From positions 1-64,000 of the forward strand of contig JAEINT010000011.1 of NCBI GenBank assembly GCA_016342745.1: a DNA stretch of 64,000 nucleotides. The letters run 5' to 3'. A model generated the notes under the pieces. The model worked only from the letters and a program-made list of their open reading frames with translations, made no database searches and was not told where the DNA came from. The stretch comes from Labilibaculum sp. (GTDB lineage Bacteria; Bacteroidota; Bacteroidia; Bacteroidales; Marinifilaceae). Made by a program: the position numbers and the translations under genes. This document shows, one piece after another, positions 8,598 through 16,624 of this stretch (positions are counted from its first letter, which is position 1; each line of letters starts with the position of its first letter).

Positions 8598-9104
8598 TTA
8601 GGTTAATATTAATCTCAGTAAATTATTAAATTCTTCTTCTAGTTTTTTAATGTCATTTTTGAATTGAAAAATTTTTAAGAATGAAACAATTGCAAAGAAT
8701 CCGATTAATATGAAAATCCAATAGGTTTCATAATGCCCATATAATATGATAGGAAAAAAAATCAAAGTACAAAAGATAAATAATCCCATAACAAACCACA
8801 TTTCATTATATTCTGCTTTAAATTCTATTTCAATATTATTTCTACTAATATCTGAATTTATTATTTGAATTTTTCCCCGACCAGAGAAAGCGCTAAAAAT
8901 ATCTGGAGTCTTTAAAAATCTAATTGTGGATTCATTTTTCTCAAATCCCTTTAGTAATTTAGAAATCTGCCTTTGTTTGTAGTTGAACTTATCAAACTTT
9001 TTATTCATTTTTAGTTCAGTCAATTTTAGGTTTAACCCTTCAATTCCGTTTGGAAATTCTAATCTAACTTTTTTTTTCAGTCCCAATTTTTCAATTGTAT
9101 TCAT
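8598..9104 (-). CDS. Hypothetical protein with two membrane segments
   Basis: This 168-residue protein was not recognised. The N-terminal 100 residues are charged and lysine-rich. Two adjacent hydrophobic helices occupy about 107-147 (MWFVMGLFIFCTLIFFPIIL and YWIFILIGFFAIVSFLKIF), leaving a short acidic-basic tail. This topology places both termini on the same side of the membrane. It stands alone between the flavoprotein gene and the S24 repressor. Its AT-rich composition is similar to that of its neighbours. Confidence 0.7.
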   Translation of the reverse strand: MNTIEKLGLKKKVRLEFPNGIEGLNLKLTELKMNKKFDKFNYKQRQISKLLKGFEKNESTIRFLKTPDIFSAFSGRGKIQIINSDISRNNIEIEFKAEYNEMWFVMGLFIFCTLIFFPIILYGHYETYWIFILIGFFAIVSFLKIFQFKNDIKKLEEEFNNLLRLILT

Positions 9105-9169
9105 TGGTTATATTCTTGTAAGATGATGGCTTGTGAATTTTAAGTTAATGGGATAATTTCCTCAGATAT

Positions 9170-9880
9170 TTATTCAATCTCAAACCCATTAAAAGTTTCA
9201 AATTTCCATATTTCAATTACTTTTCCAATAGCGAGTTCATATGGTTTGTAGTTCCGATTAGAGGAGACCAGAAGTAATGTTTGATTTTTCTCCAATTGCT
9301 TATATACAACTTTAAATACAATTCCATCTTCTTCGGTTACAATAATACAAGGAGTTCCCTCTTTAATTAGTTCCCAGTTTTGAACAAAAGATGCAGTTAC
9401 CCACGCACCTTCAGGTATTGGCAACATCGAATCTCCTTGAATTTGAAAAGTTCGGTAGGTTTTGTCTTTTGGTAGAAAGGGAAGCGTGAATTTTGGCAAT
9501 GAACCAATAAATTCCAAATCCCCATAGCTGTTGGTATAGCCAGCTTGTGCTTTTAGGGGAACCATTTCTATGTTTTCTTCTCCGTCTTTGTTTACTGATA
9601 TGGTAAGCAAACGTAATTTTTTACCTGTCACATCAATGTCAAATCCATCTTCAATCTGCGAAAGCTGAAATTCAGATAGCTCTTTTAGCCTATAGCGGAC
9701 TAAGGCATCGATAGAAACACCGAAATATTCAGCGAATTTAATCAATACATGAAAAGGAGGCTGAACACTCTTTTCGTATCCTGCTAAAGTGGTTCGTGTA
9801 ATGCTCAGTTGATCAGCTAAACTAAGCTGCGATTTCTTCCTTCGCTGGCGAAGGAACTTGATATTTTCTGCAAAAAACAT
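9170..9880 (-). CDS. LexA-like XRE/S24 self-cleaving repressor
   Basis: This 236-residue regulator has an N-terminal XRE helix-turn-helix (about residues 8-58) and a C-terminal peptidase S24 domain. The LexA/CI auto-cleavage machinery is complete: an Ala113-Gly114 bond in KAQAGY, nucleophile Ser151 in GDSMLP and general base Lys190 in GIVFKVV. The spacing is close to that of LexA. It diverges from dinB-dnaE across 73 bp containing three TTATYGACR repeats, so it most likely represses the polymerase genes until DNA damage triggers cleavage. A TATCTTTG -7 box lies only about 14 bp before its ATG, so the mRNA leader would be very short. Confidence 0.93.
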   Translation of the reverse strand: MFFAENIKFLRQRRKKSQLSLADQLSITRTTLAGYEKSVQPPFHVLIKFAEYFGVSIDALVRYRLKELSEFQLSQIEDGFDIDVTGKKLRLLTISVNKDGEENIEMVPLKAQAGYTNSYGDLEFIGSLPKFTLPFLPKDKTYRTFQIQGDSMLPIPEGAWVTASFVQNWELIKEGTPCIIVTEEDGIVFKVVYKQLEKNQTLLLVSSNRNYKPYELAIGKVIEIWKFETFNGFEIE

Positions 9881-9893
9881 AGCTTCTTTTTTT

Positions 9894-9901
9894 CAAAGAT
9901 A
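9894..9901 (-). promoter_or_regulatory. -7 box of the S24 repressor gene
   Basis: The minus strand reads TATCTTTG, an exact match to TAnnTTTG. The expected -33 region falls over the first operator repeat (9918-9926), so repressor bound there would block its own promoter. Confidence 0.6.
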
Positions 9902-9911
9902 ACAAATAAAG

Positions 9912-9955
9912 ACTAAATTATCGACAGGTTATTGACGAAATTATCGACATTTAGT
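9912..9955. promoter_or_regulatory. Candidate operator array between the S24 repressor and dinB
   Basis: Three direct copies of TTATYGACR are at 9918-9926, 9929-9937 and 9941-9949, spaced 11 and 12 bp, one helical turn apart. The outer two are identical over AAATTATCGACA. The array is bracketed by an inverted repeat, ACTAAAT at 9912-9918 and ATTTAGT at 9949-9955, and runs into the GTG start of dinB. It probably binds the adjacent XRE/S24 repressor. Confidence 0.7.
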
Positions 9956-11168
9956 GAGAAAGACAATAGTACATATGGATTTGGACACATTTTTTGTGTC
10001 TTGTGAACGACTATTAGACAGTCGATTGAACAATCGGCCAGTGCTGATTGGAGGAACGTCGGATAGAGGGGTTGTGGCGGCTTGTAGTTACGAAGCGCGT
10101 GTTTATGGCATTCATTCTGCCATGCCAATGAAAATGGCTCGGCTATTATGCCCAGATGCTGTTGTGATCAGAGGAGATAGTGGAACGTACAGTAAGTTTT
10201 CGAATATGGTAACAGAAATTGTAAAGGAGCGTTCACCGATTTTCGAAAAATCCTCCATTGATGAGTTTTACATTGATATTACGGGAATGGATCGTTTTGT
10301 GCAGACCAGTTACTTGTGGTCTAAAGAATTAAGAGAAACCATTCTGAAGGAAACGCATTTGCCCATTTCTTTTGGATTATCTACAAGTAAAACCGTTTCG
10401 AAAGTGGGAACCGGAGAGGCCAAGCCCAATAATCACATCGAAATTCCTGAGGGAAATGAGATGCCTTTTTTAGCACCGCTTTCCATAAAGAAAATTCCTA
10501 TGGTAGGTGATAAAACTTACCACAAGCTTCGAAGCATGGGTGTGGAGAAGATACGAACAGTACAGGAAATGCCCATGGAATTAATGGAGCGTGTATTGGG
10601 CAAAAACGGAGCTGTAATTTGGAAGAAAGCACAAGGAATAGATAACACACCTGTGGTGGCTTGGAGTGAGCGAAAATCCATCTCTAGCGAACGAACTTTT
10701 GAGAAAGACACTACTGATATTGTAAAATTGCGTAGTTTATTGGTAGCTATGGCCGAAAATCTCTCTTATCAGCTGCGAAAAGGAAACAAACTAACTGCCT
10801 GTGTGACGCTTAAGATTCGGTATTCCGATTTTCAGACCTATACAAAACAGAAGCGAATATCCTACACATCCTTAGATCACACACTAATCGCAGTTGTTTT
10901 AGATTTATTTGATAAGGTATATGAGCGCAGAGTTCTCATTCGATTGATTGGAGTTTGCTTTAGCAATTTGGTTGGAGGAACCTATCAGATTCGTTTATTC
11001 GAAGACTCCGAAAAGCTAATTAAATTGTATCAAGCTATGGATCATGTTCGAAATCGCTACGGGCAAAATGCAGTAAAACGAGCCATTGCTATGGGATCAA
11101 AAAACATTGGTGGTATGAACCCTTTTAATGGACAAGCTCCAATTATTCCTGCACACCGAAGAGAATGA
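9954..11168 (+). CDS. dinB: Y-family DNA polymerase IV-like (translesion synthesis)
   Basis: This 404-residue error-prone polymerase bypasses damaged template bases. It has the family N terminus (HMDLDTFFVSCE, metal ligand Asp9) and the catalytic SIDE motif with Asp103 and Glu104 (SSIDEFYID). Helix-hairpin-helix and little-finger regions follow (IPMVGDKTYHKLRSMGVEKI near 183). The start is GTG at 9954; the alternative ATG seven codons on would delete conserved residues. It is preceded by the repeat operator and followed 151 bp later by dnaE. Paired with a DnaE and an S24 repressor it recalls the ImuB-DnaE2 mutasome, although the catalytic residues are intact here, unlike in ImuB. Confidence 0.95.
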   Translation: MRKTIVHMDLDTFFVSCERLLDSRLNNRPVLIGGTSDRGVVAACSYEARVYGIHSAMPMKMARLLCPDAVVIRGDSGTYSKFSNMVTEIVKERSPIFEKSSIDEFYIDITGMDRFVQTSYLWSKELRETILKETHLPISFGLSTSKTVSKVGTGEAKPNNHIEIPEGNEMPFLAPLSIKKIPMVGDKTYHKLRSMGVEKIRTVQEMPMELMERVLGKNGAVIWKKAQGIDNTPVVAWSERKSISSERTFEKDTTDIVKLRSLLVAMAENLSYQLRKGNKLTACVTLKIRYSDFQTYTKQKRISYTSLDHTLIAVVLDLFDKVYERRVLIRLIGVCFSNLVGGTYQIRLFEDSEKLIKLYQAMDHVRNRYGQNAVKRAIAMGSKNIGGMNPFNGQAPIIPAHRRE

Positions 11169-11319
11169 TCAGTTAGCAGTTAGCGCAAAATTAAATTGTT
11201 AGGTGCAGCGCACCGTAATATTTACTCGTAATGCTAGAATAGAAAGACCTGTCAGAGTCTCGGTTGAGCTATTTGATTGTTCGACTGTTCGACTTTTTGA
11301 CCTTTTAGACTTCAGAATC
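11169..11319. repeat. Short tandem arrays between dinB and dnaE
   Basis: Two AGTTAGC copies sit at 11171-11184, the same unit as the array at window positions 1-84. An 8-bp periodic array occupies about 11271-11318: two exact GTTCGACT, then TTTTGACC, TTTTAGAC and TTCAGAAT. It ends one base before the dnaE ATG, so it forms the translation-initiation region of dnaE. No Shine-Dalgarno or promoter was recognised. Confidence 0.7.
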
Positions 11320-14265
11320 ATGCTTTTAAATTGCCATTCATACTATAGTTTTAAATACGGAACACTTTCCACCGAAGAGCTTTTAAGGGAAGTTACTTTG
11401 GGAGGCTTTTCGGCTGTTGTCTTAACGGATATCAACAACACGGCGGCAAGTCTCGATTTTGTAAGAAGAAGCAAAGAATTTGGAATTCGACCAGTTGTAG
11501 GTGTTGATTTTCGAAATGGGGTAAAGCAGCAGTATGTGGCAATTGCAAAAAATGCAGATGGATTTCGGGAGCTCAATGAGTTTTTAACACCACATTTGCA
11601 TGATAAAAAAGAGTTTGAAGCAAAAGCTCCAAATTTTGATCACGCTTATGTTGTTTACCCTTTTTTATCTGAACTAAGAGATTTAGAAGAGCAAGAATAT
11701 ATGGGTGTTAGCCCACAAGATTTGTTGCGTTTGCCATTTACCGAATGGAAAAATCATCAAGATAAGTTGGTGATTTTACAAACAGCTAGTTTCCGTAACA
11801 AACGCGACTACAATATTCATCGATTATTGCGTGCCATCGATAAAAATACTTTACTGAGCAAACTAGCTAAAGATGAGCAAGCTGATTTTGAGAATCAATA
11901 CCGAAGTAAACAGGAATTGTTGGCCATTTATCAAGAATATCCACGGATAATTGAGAACACAGAAAAGCTCTTGGCCAATTGTAACATGGAGTTTGAATTT
12001 GGTACGAACAAAAACAAAAAGCGCTTTACCAATTCGGAGGAGGAAGATTTTGAACTGTTGAAAGATAAGGCTTTTGAAGGCTTAAAGTATCGATATGATC
12101 AGGTAACCGATGAGATTTTAGATCGTCTGAATAAGGAATTAAAGGTGATTCGAGAATTGAATTTTTGTTCCTACTTTCTGATTAATTGGGATATGGTAAA
12201 GTATGCTATGAGAAAAGGATACTATCATGTTGGGCGAGGAAGTGGAGCCAATAGTTTGGTTGCTTACCTACTAAGAATCACAAATGTTGACCCTGTTGAC
12301 TTAGACCTTTACTTTGAGCGTTTCATCAATCCCTTTCGAACTTCTCCTCCCGATTTTGATATCGATTTCTCATGGACCGATCGTGATGATGTGACCCGTT
12401 ATTTGTTTGATACATATGGCTGGGATCACGTGGCTTTATTGGGCACTTTTATTACGTTTAATCACAAATCAGCCTTTCGGGAAATAGGTAAGGTTTTTGG
12501 TTTGCCCGATGAGGAAATAAGTCGTCTGCAAAGAAATCCAAATCCGGCGGAAGCCGACGAGTATGGCAAGTGGGTGATTCGCTACAGTAAGTACATTGCA
12601 GGTTTTCCAAGTCATGGCAGTATTCATTCCAGTGGTGTTTTAATATCCGATAAGCCAATAAGCAATTATTCGGCAACCGAGCTCATGCCCAAAGGTTTCC
12701 CTTCTACGCAGTTCGATATGTATATTTCCGAAGACTTGGGCTTGCATAAATTTGATATTTTAAGTCAGCGAGGTTTAGGAAAAATAAAGGATACGCTTGC
12801 GATCATTAAAAATAATCATGGTGTTGATATCGATATTCACAACACCAAGTTGTTTATGGAGAATGTACGCGTAAAACGCATGCTGAAAAAAGGAGAAGCC
12901 ATTGGCTGTTTTTATGTGGAATCGCCTGCTATGCGAATGCTTTTAACCAAGCTAAAAGCGGAAGATTACAAGCGATTGGTAGCTGCTAGTTCTATCATTA
13001 GGCCTGGCGTAGCAAAAAGCGGTATGATGCGCGAATACATCCTTCGCTTTCAGGATGAAAATAGGAGAGAAGAAGCTCGCCGGGAAATTCCCGAATTGTA
13101 TCGAATTTTGGAGGAAACTTACGGCGTAATGGTGTATCAGGAAGATGTGATTAAGGTGGCACATTATTTCGCCGGTTTATCTCTAGACGAAGCAGATGTT
13201 TTGCGCAGAGGAATGTCTTGGAAGTTTAAGCAGCGAAATGAGTTTGCTAAGGTGAAGAATAAGTTTTTTTCCAATTGCAAGGAAAAGGGTTATGCCGATG
13301 CAATTGTGCAGAATATTTGGCGGCAAATAGAGAGTTTTGCCAATTACGCCTTTGCCAAAGGTCACTCAGCAAGTTATGCGGTAGAGAGTTTTCAGGCGCT
13401 TTATTTAAAAGCTTATTATCCTTTGGAGTATATGGTAGCCACCTTAAATAACGGAGGCGGTTTTTATTCTGCACAACTTTATTTGCACGATGCAGTAATG
13501 CATGGAGCAGAGGTGGAGGCGCCTTGTGTAAACAACAGTGCTTGGGAGAATATCATTAATGGAAAAACCATTTGGCTAGGTTTTTATTTGTTGCGCGATT
13601 TAGAGCGAGGAACAGGGAAGCGATTGATTGTAGAGCGGAATGAGAATGGCGCTTTTACCAGCTTACGCAATTTTGTTACGCGATTTCCGATTAGTTTGGA
13701 ACAGCTAATTATTTTAATTAGAGCTGGAGCATTTCGATTTTGTGGTAAGAATAAGAAGGAATTGCTTTGGGATGCTCATTATCTTTTAGGGCATAGTAAG
13801 AAAACCAAGCCAGAGAAAACTTTATTTCAGACTGAAGTAAAAGAATTTAAATTGCCTGAGCTTTGGAAACATAAATTAGAAGATGCTTTCGATGAAATTG
13901 AATTGCTAGGATTATCTATTCAATCACCTTTTGAATTGCTTAAGGATGCATTGCCGTCCGATTTAAAGGCCTGCCATTTGTCACGACTCATCAATCGTTA
14001 CATTCGAATTGTAGGCTTTCTAATTCATCGAAAGCCAACGAAAGCAAGCAATGGTAAAATCATGTATTTTGGCACTTGGATCGATTTGGATGGACATTGG
14101 TTGGATACGGTTCATTTTCCACCTGTAGCCAAAGAATTTCCTTTCCGTGGGCCTGGTTGCTATTGCATAGAAGGAAAAGTGACCGAAGAGTATGGTTTTT
14201 TAAGTATAGAAGTGAGTAAAATGGAACGAATGCCAAACTTGAGTTTAGAAGATGTAACTAAGTAA
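11320..14265 (+). CDS. dnaE: Error-prone DNA polymerase III alpha subunit (short DnaE)
   Basis: This is a C-family polymerase of 981 residues, shorter than replicative DnaE (about 1160). Order: PHP domain (1 to about 200), palm with GRGSGANS (around 306-313) and catalytic aspartates 347 and 349 in PDFDIDF, fingers, then helix-hairpin-helix and OB regions. The first PHP metal motif, normally HxH, reads NCH at the N terminus, and other PHP histidines look poor, so the PHP domain is probably non-catalytic. I start it at the ATG at 11320 (MLLNCHSYYSF); the longer in-frame extension is repeat DNA. Its position behind dinB and an S24 repressor points to damage-induced synthesis rather than replication. 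Confidence 0.93.
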   Translation: MLLNCHSYYSFKYGTLSTEELLREVTLGGFSAVVLTDINNTAASLDFVRRSKEFGIRPVVGVDFRNGVKQQYVAIAKNADGFRELNEFLTPHLHDKKEFEAKAPNFDHAYVVYPFLSELRDLEEQEYMGVSPQDLLRLPFTEWKNHQDKLVILQTASFRNKRDYNIHRLLRAIDKNTLLSKLAKDEQADFENQYRSKQELLAIYQEYPRIIENTEKLLANCNMEFEFGTNKNKKRFTNSEEEDFELLKDKAFEGLKYRYDQVTDEILDRLNKELKVIRELNFCSYFLINWDMVKYAMRKGYYHVGRGSGANSLVAYLLRITNVDPVDLDLYFERFINPFRTSPPDFDIDFSWTDRDDVTRYLFDTYGWDHVALLGTFITFNHKSAFREIGKVFGLPDEEISRLQRNPNPAEADEYGKWVIRYSKYIAGFPSHGSIHSSGVLISDKPISNYSATELMPKGFPSTQFDMYISEDLGLHKFDILSQRGLGKIKDTLAIIKNNHGVDIDIHNTKLFMENVRVKRMLKKGEAIGCFYVESPAMRMLLTKLKAEDYKRLVAASSIIRPGVAKSGMMREYILRFQDENRREEARREIPELYRILEETYGVMVYQEDVIKVAHYFAGLSLDEADVLRRGMSWKFKQRNEFAKVKNKFFSNCKEKGYADAIVQNIWRQIESFANYAFAKGHSASYAVESFQALYLKAYYPLEYMVATLNNGGGFYSAQLYLHDAVMHGAEVEAPCVNNSAWENIINGKTIWLGFYLLRDLERGTGKRLIVERNENGAFTSLRNFVTRFPISLEQLIILIRAGAFRFCGKNKKELLWDAHYLLGHSKKTKPEKTLFQTEVKEFKLPELWKHKLEDAFDEIELLGLSIQSPFELLKDALPSDLKACHLSRLINRYIRIVGFLIHRKPTKASNGKIMYFGTWIDLDGHWLDTVHFPPVAKEFPFRGPGCYCIEGKVTEEYGFLSIEVSKMERMPNLSLEDVTK

Positions 14266-14416
14266 TTATAAATTAATAATGATGAATTAGTAATTCATCC
14301 CAAAATTGAAATAAAGAAGGGGAAAGTCCCCTTTAGGGGATTTAGGGGTAATGATTAGTGACCTTTCGACTTTTAAGACTCTTCGACCATTCAAGACCTT
14401 TAAGACTCTTGCGTAC
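14266..14416. repeat. Repeat-rich gap after dnaE, with a 9-bp periodic array
   Basis: Three blocks are visible. First comes AT-rich TAATTATAAATTAATAATG-type repeat. Then, at 14316-14349, GGGGA-AAG-TCCCC is followed by TTTAGGGGATTTAGGGG, which can fold into alternative small hairpins. Finally a 9-bp periodic array at about 14363-14407 runs CTTTCGACT, TTTAAGACT, CTTCGACCA, TTCAAGACC, TTTAAGACT. The TTCGACT core echoes the 8-bp array just before dnaE. It separates the convergent dnaE and pyrD genes. Confidence 0.65.
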
Positions 14417-15454
14417 CTATTTTCGGATCAATTCTTTATTAATTGCTTTTACCAAAGCAGGGCCTTCATAAATAAATCCAGTGTAAATTTGAACAAGTGA
14501 AGCTCCTGCATTCAATTTTTCAATTGCATCTTCCTTAGTTAAAATGCCGCCAACGCCAATAATTGGGATATTACCTTTTGATTTTTTATGAATGTAGCGA
14601 ATTACTTGAGTTGATCGTTCACGCAAAGGTTGTCCACTTAAACCACCAGCTCCAATTTCTTTCACTTTACGATCTGGATAAGATAATCCGTCTCTTGAAA
14701 TAGTCGTATTGGTAGCAACAATTCCATCAATTTTTGTTTCCTGAACAATTTCAATAATATCATCTAATTGCGATTCGCTTACATCAGGAGCGATTTTTAA
14801 CAATACCGGTTTTGTTTTCTCTTTGCTTCTATTCAAATCCATGATTTGATTTAAAAGCTTTTTTAAAGGCTCTTTCCCTTGTAATTCTCTCAAGTTTGGA
14901 GTGTTTGGAGAGCTTACATTTACTACAAAATAATCAACGTAAGGATAAAGAGCTTCAAAACAAATAAGGTAATCATTGGTTGCATCTTCGTTTGGTGTAT
15001 TTTTGTTTTTACCAATATTTCCACCAATCAAGACCTTTGTTTTTTTCTTTCGCAAACGCTCCACAGCATCTTCAACACCTTCATTGTTAAACCCCATTCG
15101 GTTTACAAGTGCTTTGTCGTTTACGAAGCGAAAGAGTCTAGGTTTTGGGTTTCCTGCTTGTGCTTTTGGTGTTAATGTGCCAATTTCGATGAAGCCAAAG
15201 CCCATACTTCCCAAAAAATCAAAAGCTTCAGCATTTTTATCCAATCCAGCAGCTAAACCAACAGGATTAGGAAAATTTAGGCCAAAAAGATGCCTTTCTA
15301 AGGAATGGTGTTTAATTCTGAACTGAGCTGATACAATTGCACGTATTAATTTAAAATTTTGAAAAAACTTAAAAAAACCAAAAGTAAATTTATGAATGCT
15401 TTCAGGATCAAACTGAATTAGGATTGGGCGAATAATTAATCGATACAAACTCAT
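14417..15454 (-). CDS. pyrD: Dihydroorotate dehydrogenase (quinone), class 2
   Basis: This 345-residue FMN enzyme oxidises dihydroorotate to orotate in pyrimidine synthesis, passing electrons to membrane quinone. The class 2 features are present: an N-terminal amphipathic helical region (residues 1-50) for membrane docking and the catalytic serine in [11 protein letters not shown] (about residue 180). The FMN-phosphate loop IGVGGI is near residue 300. It is a stand-alone gene, with TATCTTTG (a -7 box, minus strand) about 20 bp before its start. Confidence 0.96.
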   Translation of the reverse strand: MSLYRLIIRPILIQFDPESIHKFTFGFFKFFQNFKLIRAIVSAQFRIKHHSLERHLFGLNFPNPVGLAAGLDKNAEAFDFLGSMGFGFIEIGTLTPKAQAGNPKPRLFRFVNDKALVNRMGFNNEGVEDAVERLRKKKTKVLIGGNIGKNKNTPNEDATNDYLICFEALYPYVDYFVVNVSSPNTPNLRELQGKEPLKKLLNQIMDLNRSKEKTKPVLLKIAPDVSESQLDDIIEIVQETKIDGIVATNTTISRDGLSYPDRKVKEIGAGGLSGQPLRERSTQVIRYIHKKSKGNIPIIGVGGILTKEDAIEKLNAGASLVQIYTGFIYEGPALVKAINKELIRK

Positions 15455-15690
15455 GTTAAAAATATTTTATGCAAAGATAAAAGGATTATTAAAATAAAAA
15501 GAGTTTTTAGTCTTTATTTAAGCTTGTGGGTATTTATTTAAAATATGAATTTACAAAATAAACATGAGTTGTTTTGATATTGCTAATTTCTAATGCTCTA
15601 TCAAAAAACTTATCAACATAAGTTTTTATTTTATGATTGTTTTACTAATTTCGTACTCGCTTTTAAAAAATGAGGTGAAAATTTTATAAA

Positions 15691-16092
15691 ATGATTAAGG
15701 ATAAGTTTGAAAGTTGGATGAAAGCATCCACAGGTAAGTTTTTTGAAATATACAAAAGTGGTCCAACGATTATTAAAATGCGTGTCTTACATACATTTTT
15801 CCGCATCGTATTTGCCTGTGCTACTATTGGGTCAATAATGTTATTGTTGAGTTCGTATTTTGCAAGCCTTAGTCAGTTTTTTGGCAATTATTTTGGTTTA
15901 AAAGCACTTCAAAAAATAGCATCGGAGAATCCTGTGTTTTTTGATCTTGTCTTACTATTAGCCATGGTTTTGTCGCTATCTAGCTTGTGGTTGATGAAGA
16001 TAATTCGAATTAGAAACAAGCATATCTCAGAATTTTATTACTTTTGGGATAATCATATTGAAACTGGCAGAAAACTGCTAAAGGAAAATTAA
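15691..16092 (+). CDS. Hypothetical protein with two membrane helices
   Basis: This 133-residue protein was not recognised. It has an amphipathic N terminus, one membrane helix at about 38-60 (FACATIGSIMLLLSSYF) and a second at about 82-102 (FFDLVLLLAMVLSLSSLWLM), then a basic, aromatic tail. The small gene after it on the same strand is 82 bp away and could be co-transcribed. A short AGCAGTTAAG motif resembling the 7-bp repeat follows its stop. Confidence 0.65.
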   Translation: MIKDKFESWMKASTGKFFEIYKSGPTIIKMRVLHTFFRIVFACATIGSIMLLLSSYFASLSQFFGNYFGLKALQKIASENPVFFDLVLLLAMVLSLSSLWLMKIIRIRNKHISEFYYFWDNHIETGRKLLKEN

Positions 16093-16174
16093 AGTGTAAA
16101 AGCATACGACGCTTAATTAGCAGTTAAGATTTTAAGTTCTCATTTTCATTAAATTACAAATAGGTTAAAAAACT

Positions 16175-16471
16175 ATGAATAAATTAAAAGAAATATATTT
16201 AAACCAGTTTCAGTTAAATATTCTTTTAGATGAAGAAGAAAAGGAAGCCTATCGCTTTATAGTTCAAGAAGGAACTTACTGTGTTCATTGTAAAGATGTG
16301 TGCAGTGAAGGAGTTGAGGTCAGAGAAAACATTCTTAATGATATGAATGACATTCTGATTAAAGGAGTTTGTAAAAAGTGCGAAGGACATGTTAGCCGAT
16401 TTATTGAATATGGTGAGTTTGAAGATTTCGTAGAAAGAGCAAATTCTTTTCGAAAGGCAATAGGAGAGTAA
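16175..16471 (+). CDS. Small protein with a putative zinc-binding four-cysteine site
   Basis: This 98-residue protein carries CVHCKDVC (about 32-39) and CKKC (about 67-70). The CxxC...CxxC spacing of roughly 32 residues is that of a zinc ribbon. It is otherwise acidic and soluble, with no signal peptide. The family was not recognised; zinc binding is inferred from cysteine spacing only. No partner gene is obvious. Confidence 0.65.
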   Translation: MNKLKEIYLNQFQLNILLDEEEKEAYRFIVQEGTYCVHCKDVCSEGVEVRENILNDMNDILIKGVCKKCEGHVSRFIEYGEFEDFVERANSFRKAIGE

Positions 16472-16624
16472 AAAGAATTAAATTAAGATAAAAGTTAAAT
16501 GGTCGTGTGGTAATTGCATGACCATTTTTTATGGGATAAATTGTAAGTTTAATATAAGATGAGAAAAATATTTTTGTTAAGTTTAGCACAAACCATTACT
16601 TAATCTACCTAAAAACTTGTGTAA

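Noticed and set aside
11203-11319. N-terminal extension of dnaE by 39 residues
   Set aside because: The extension is translated short-repeat DNA, and the PHP domain begins at the ATG at 11320.
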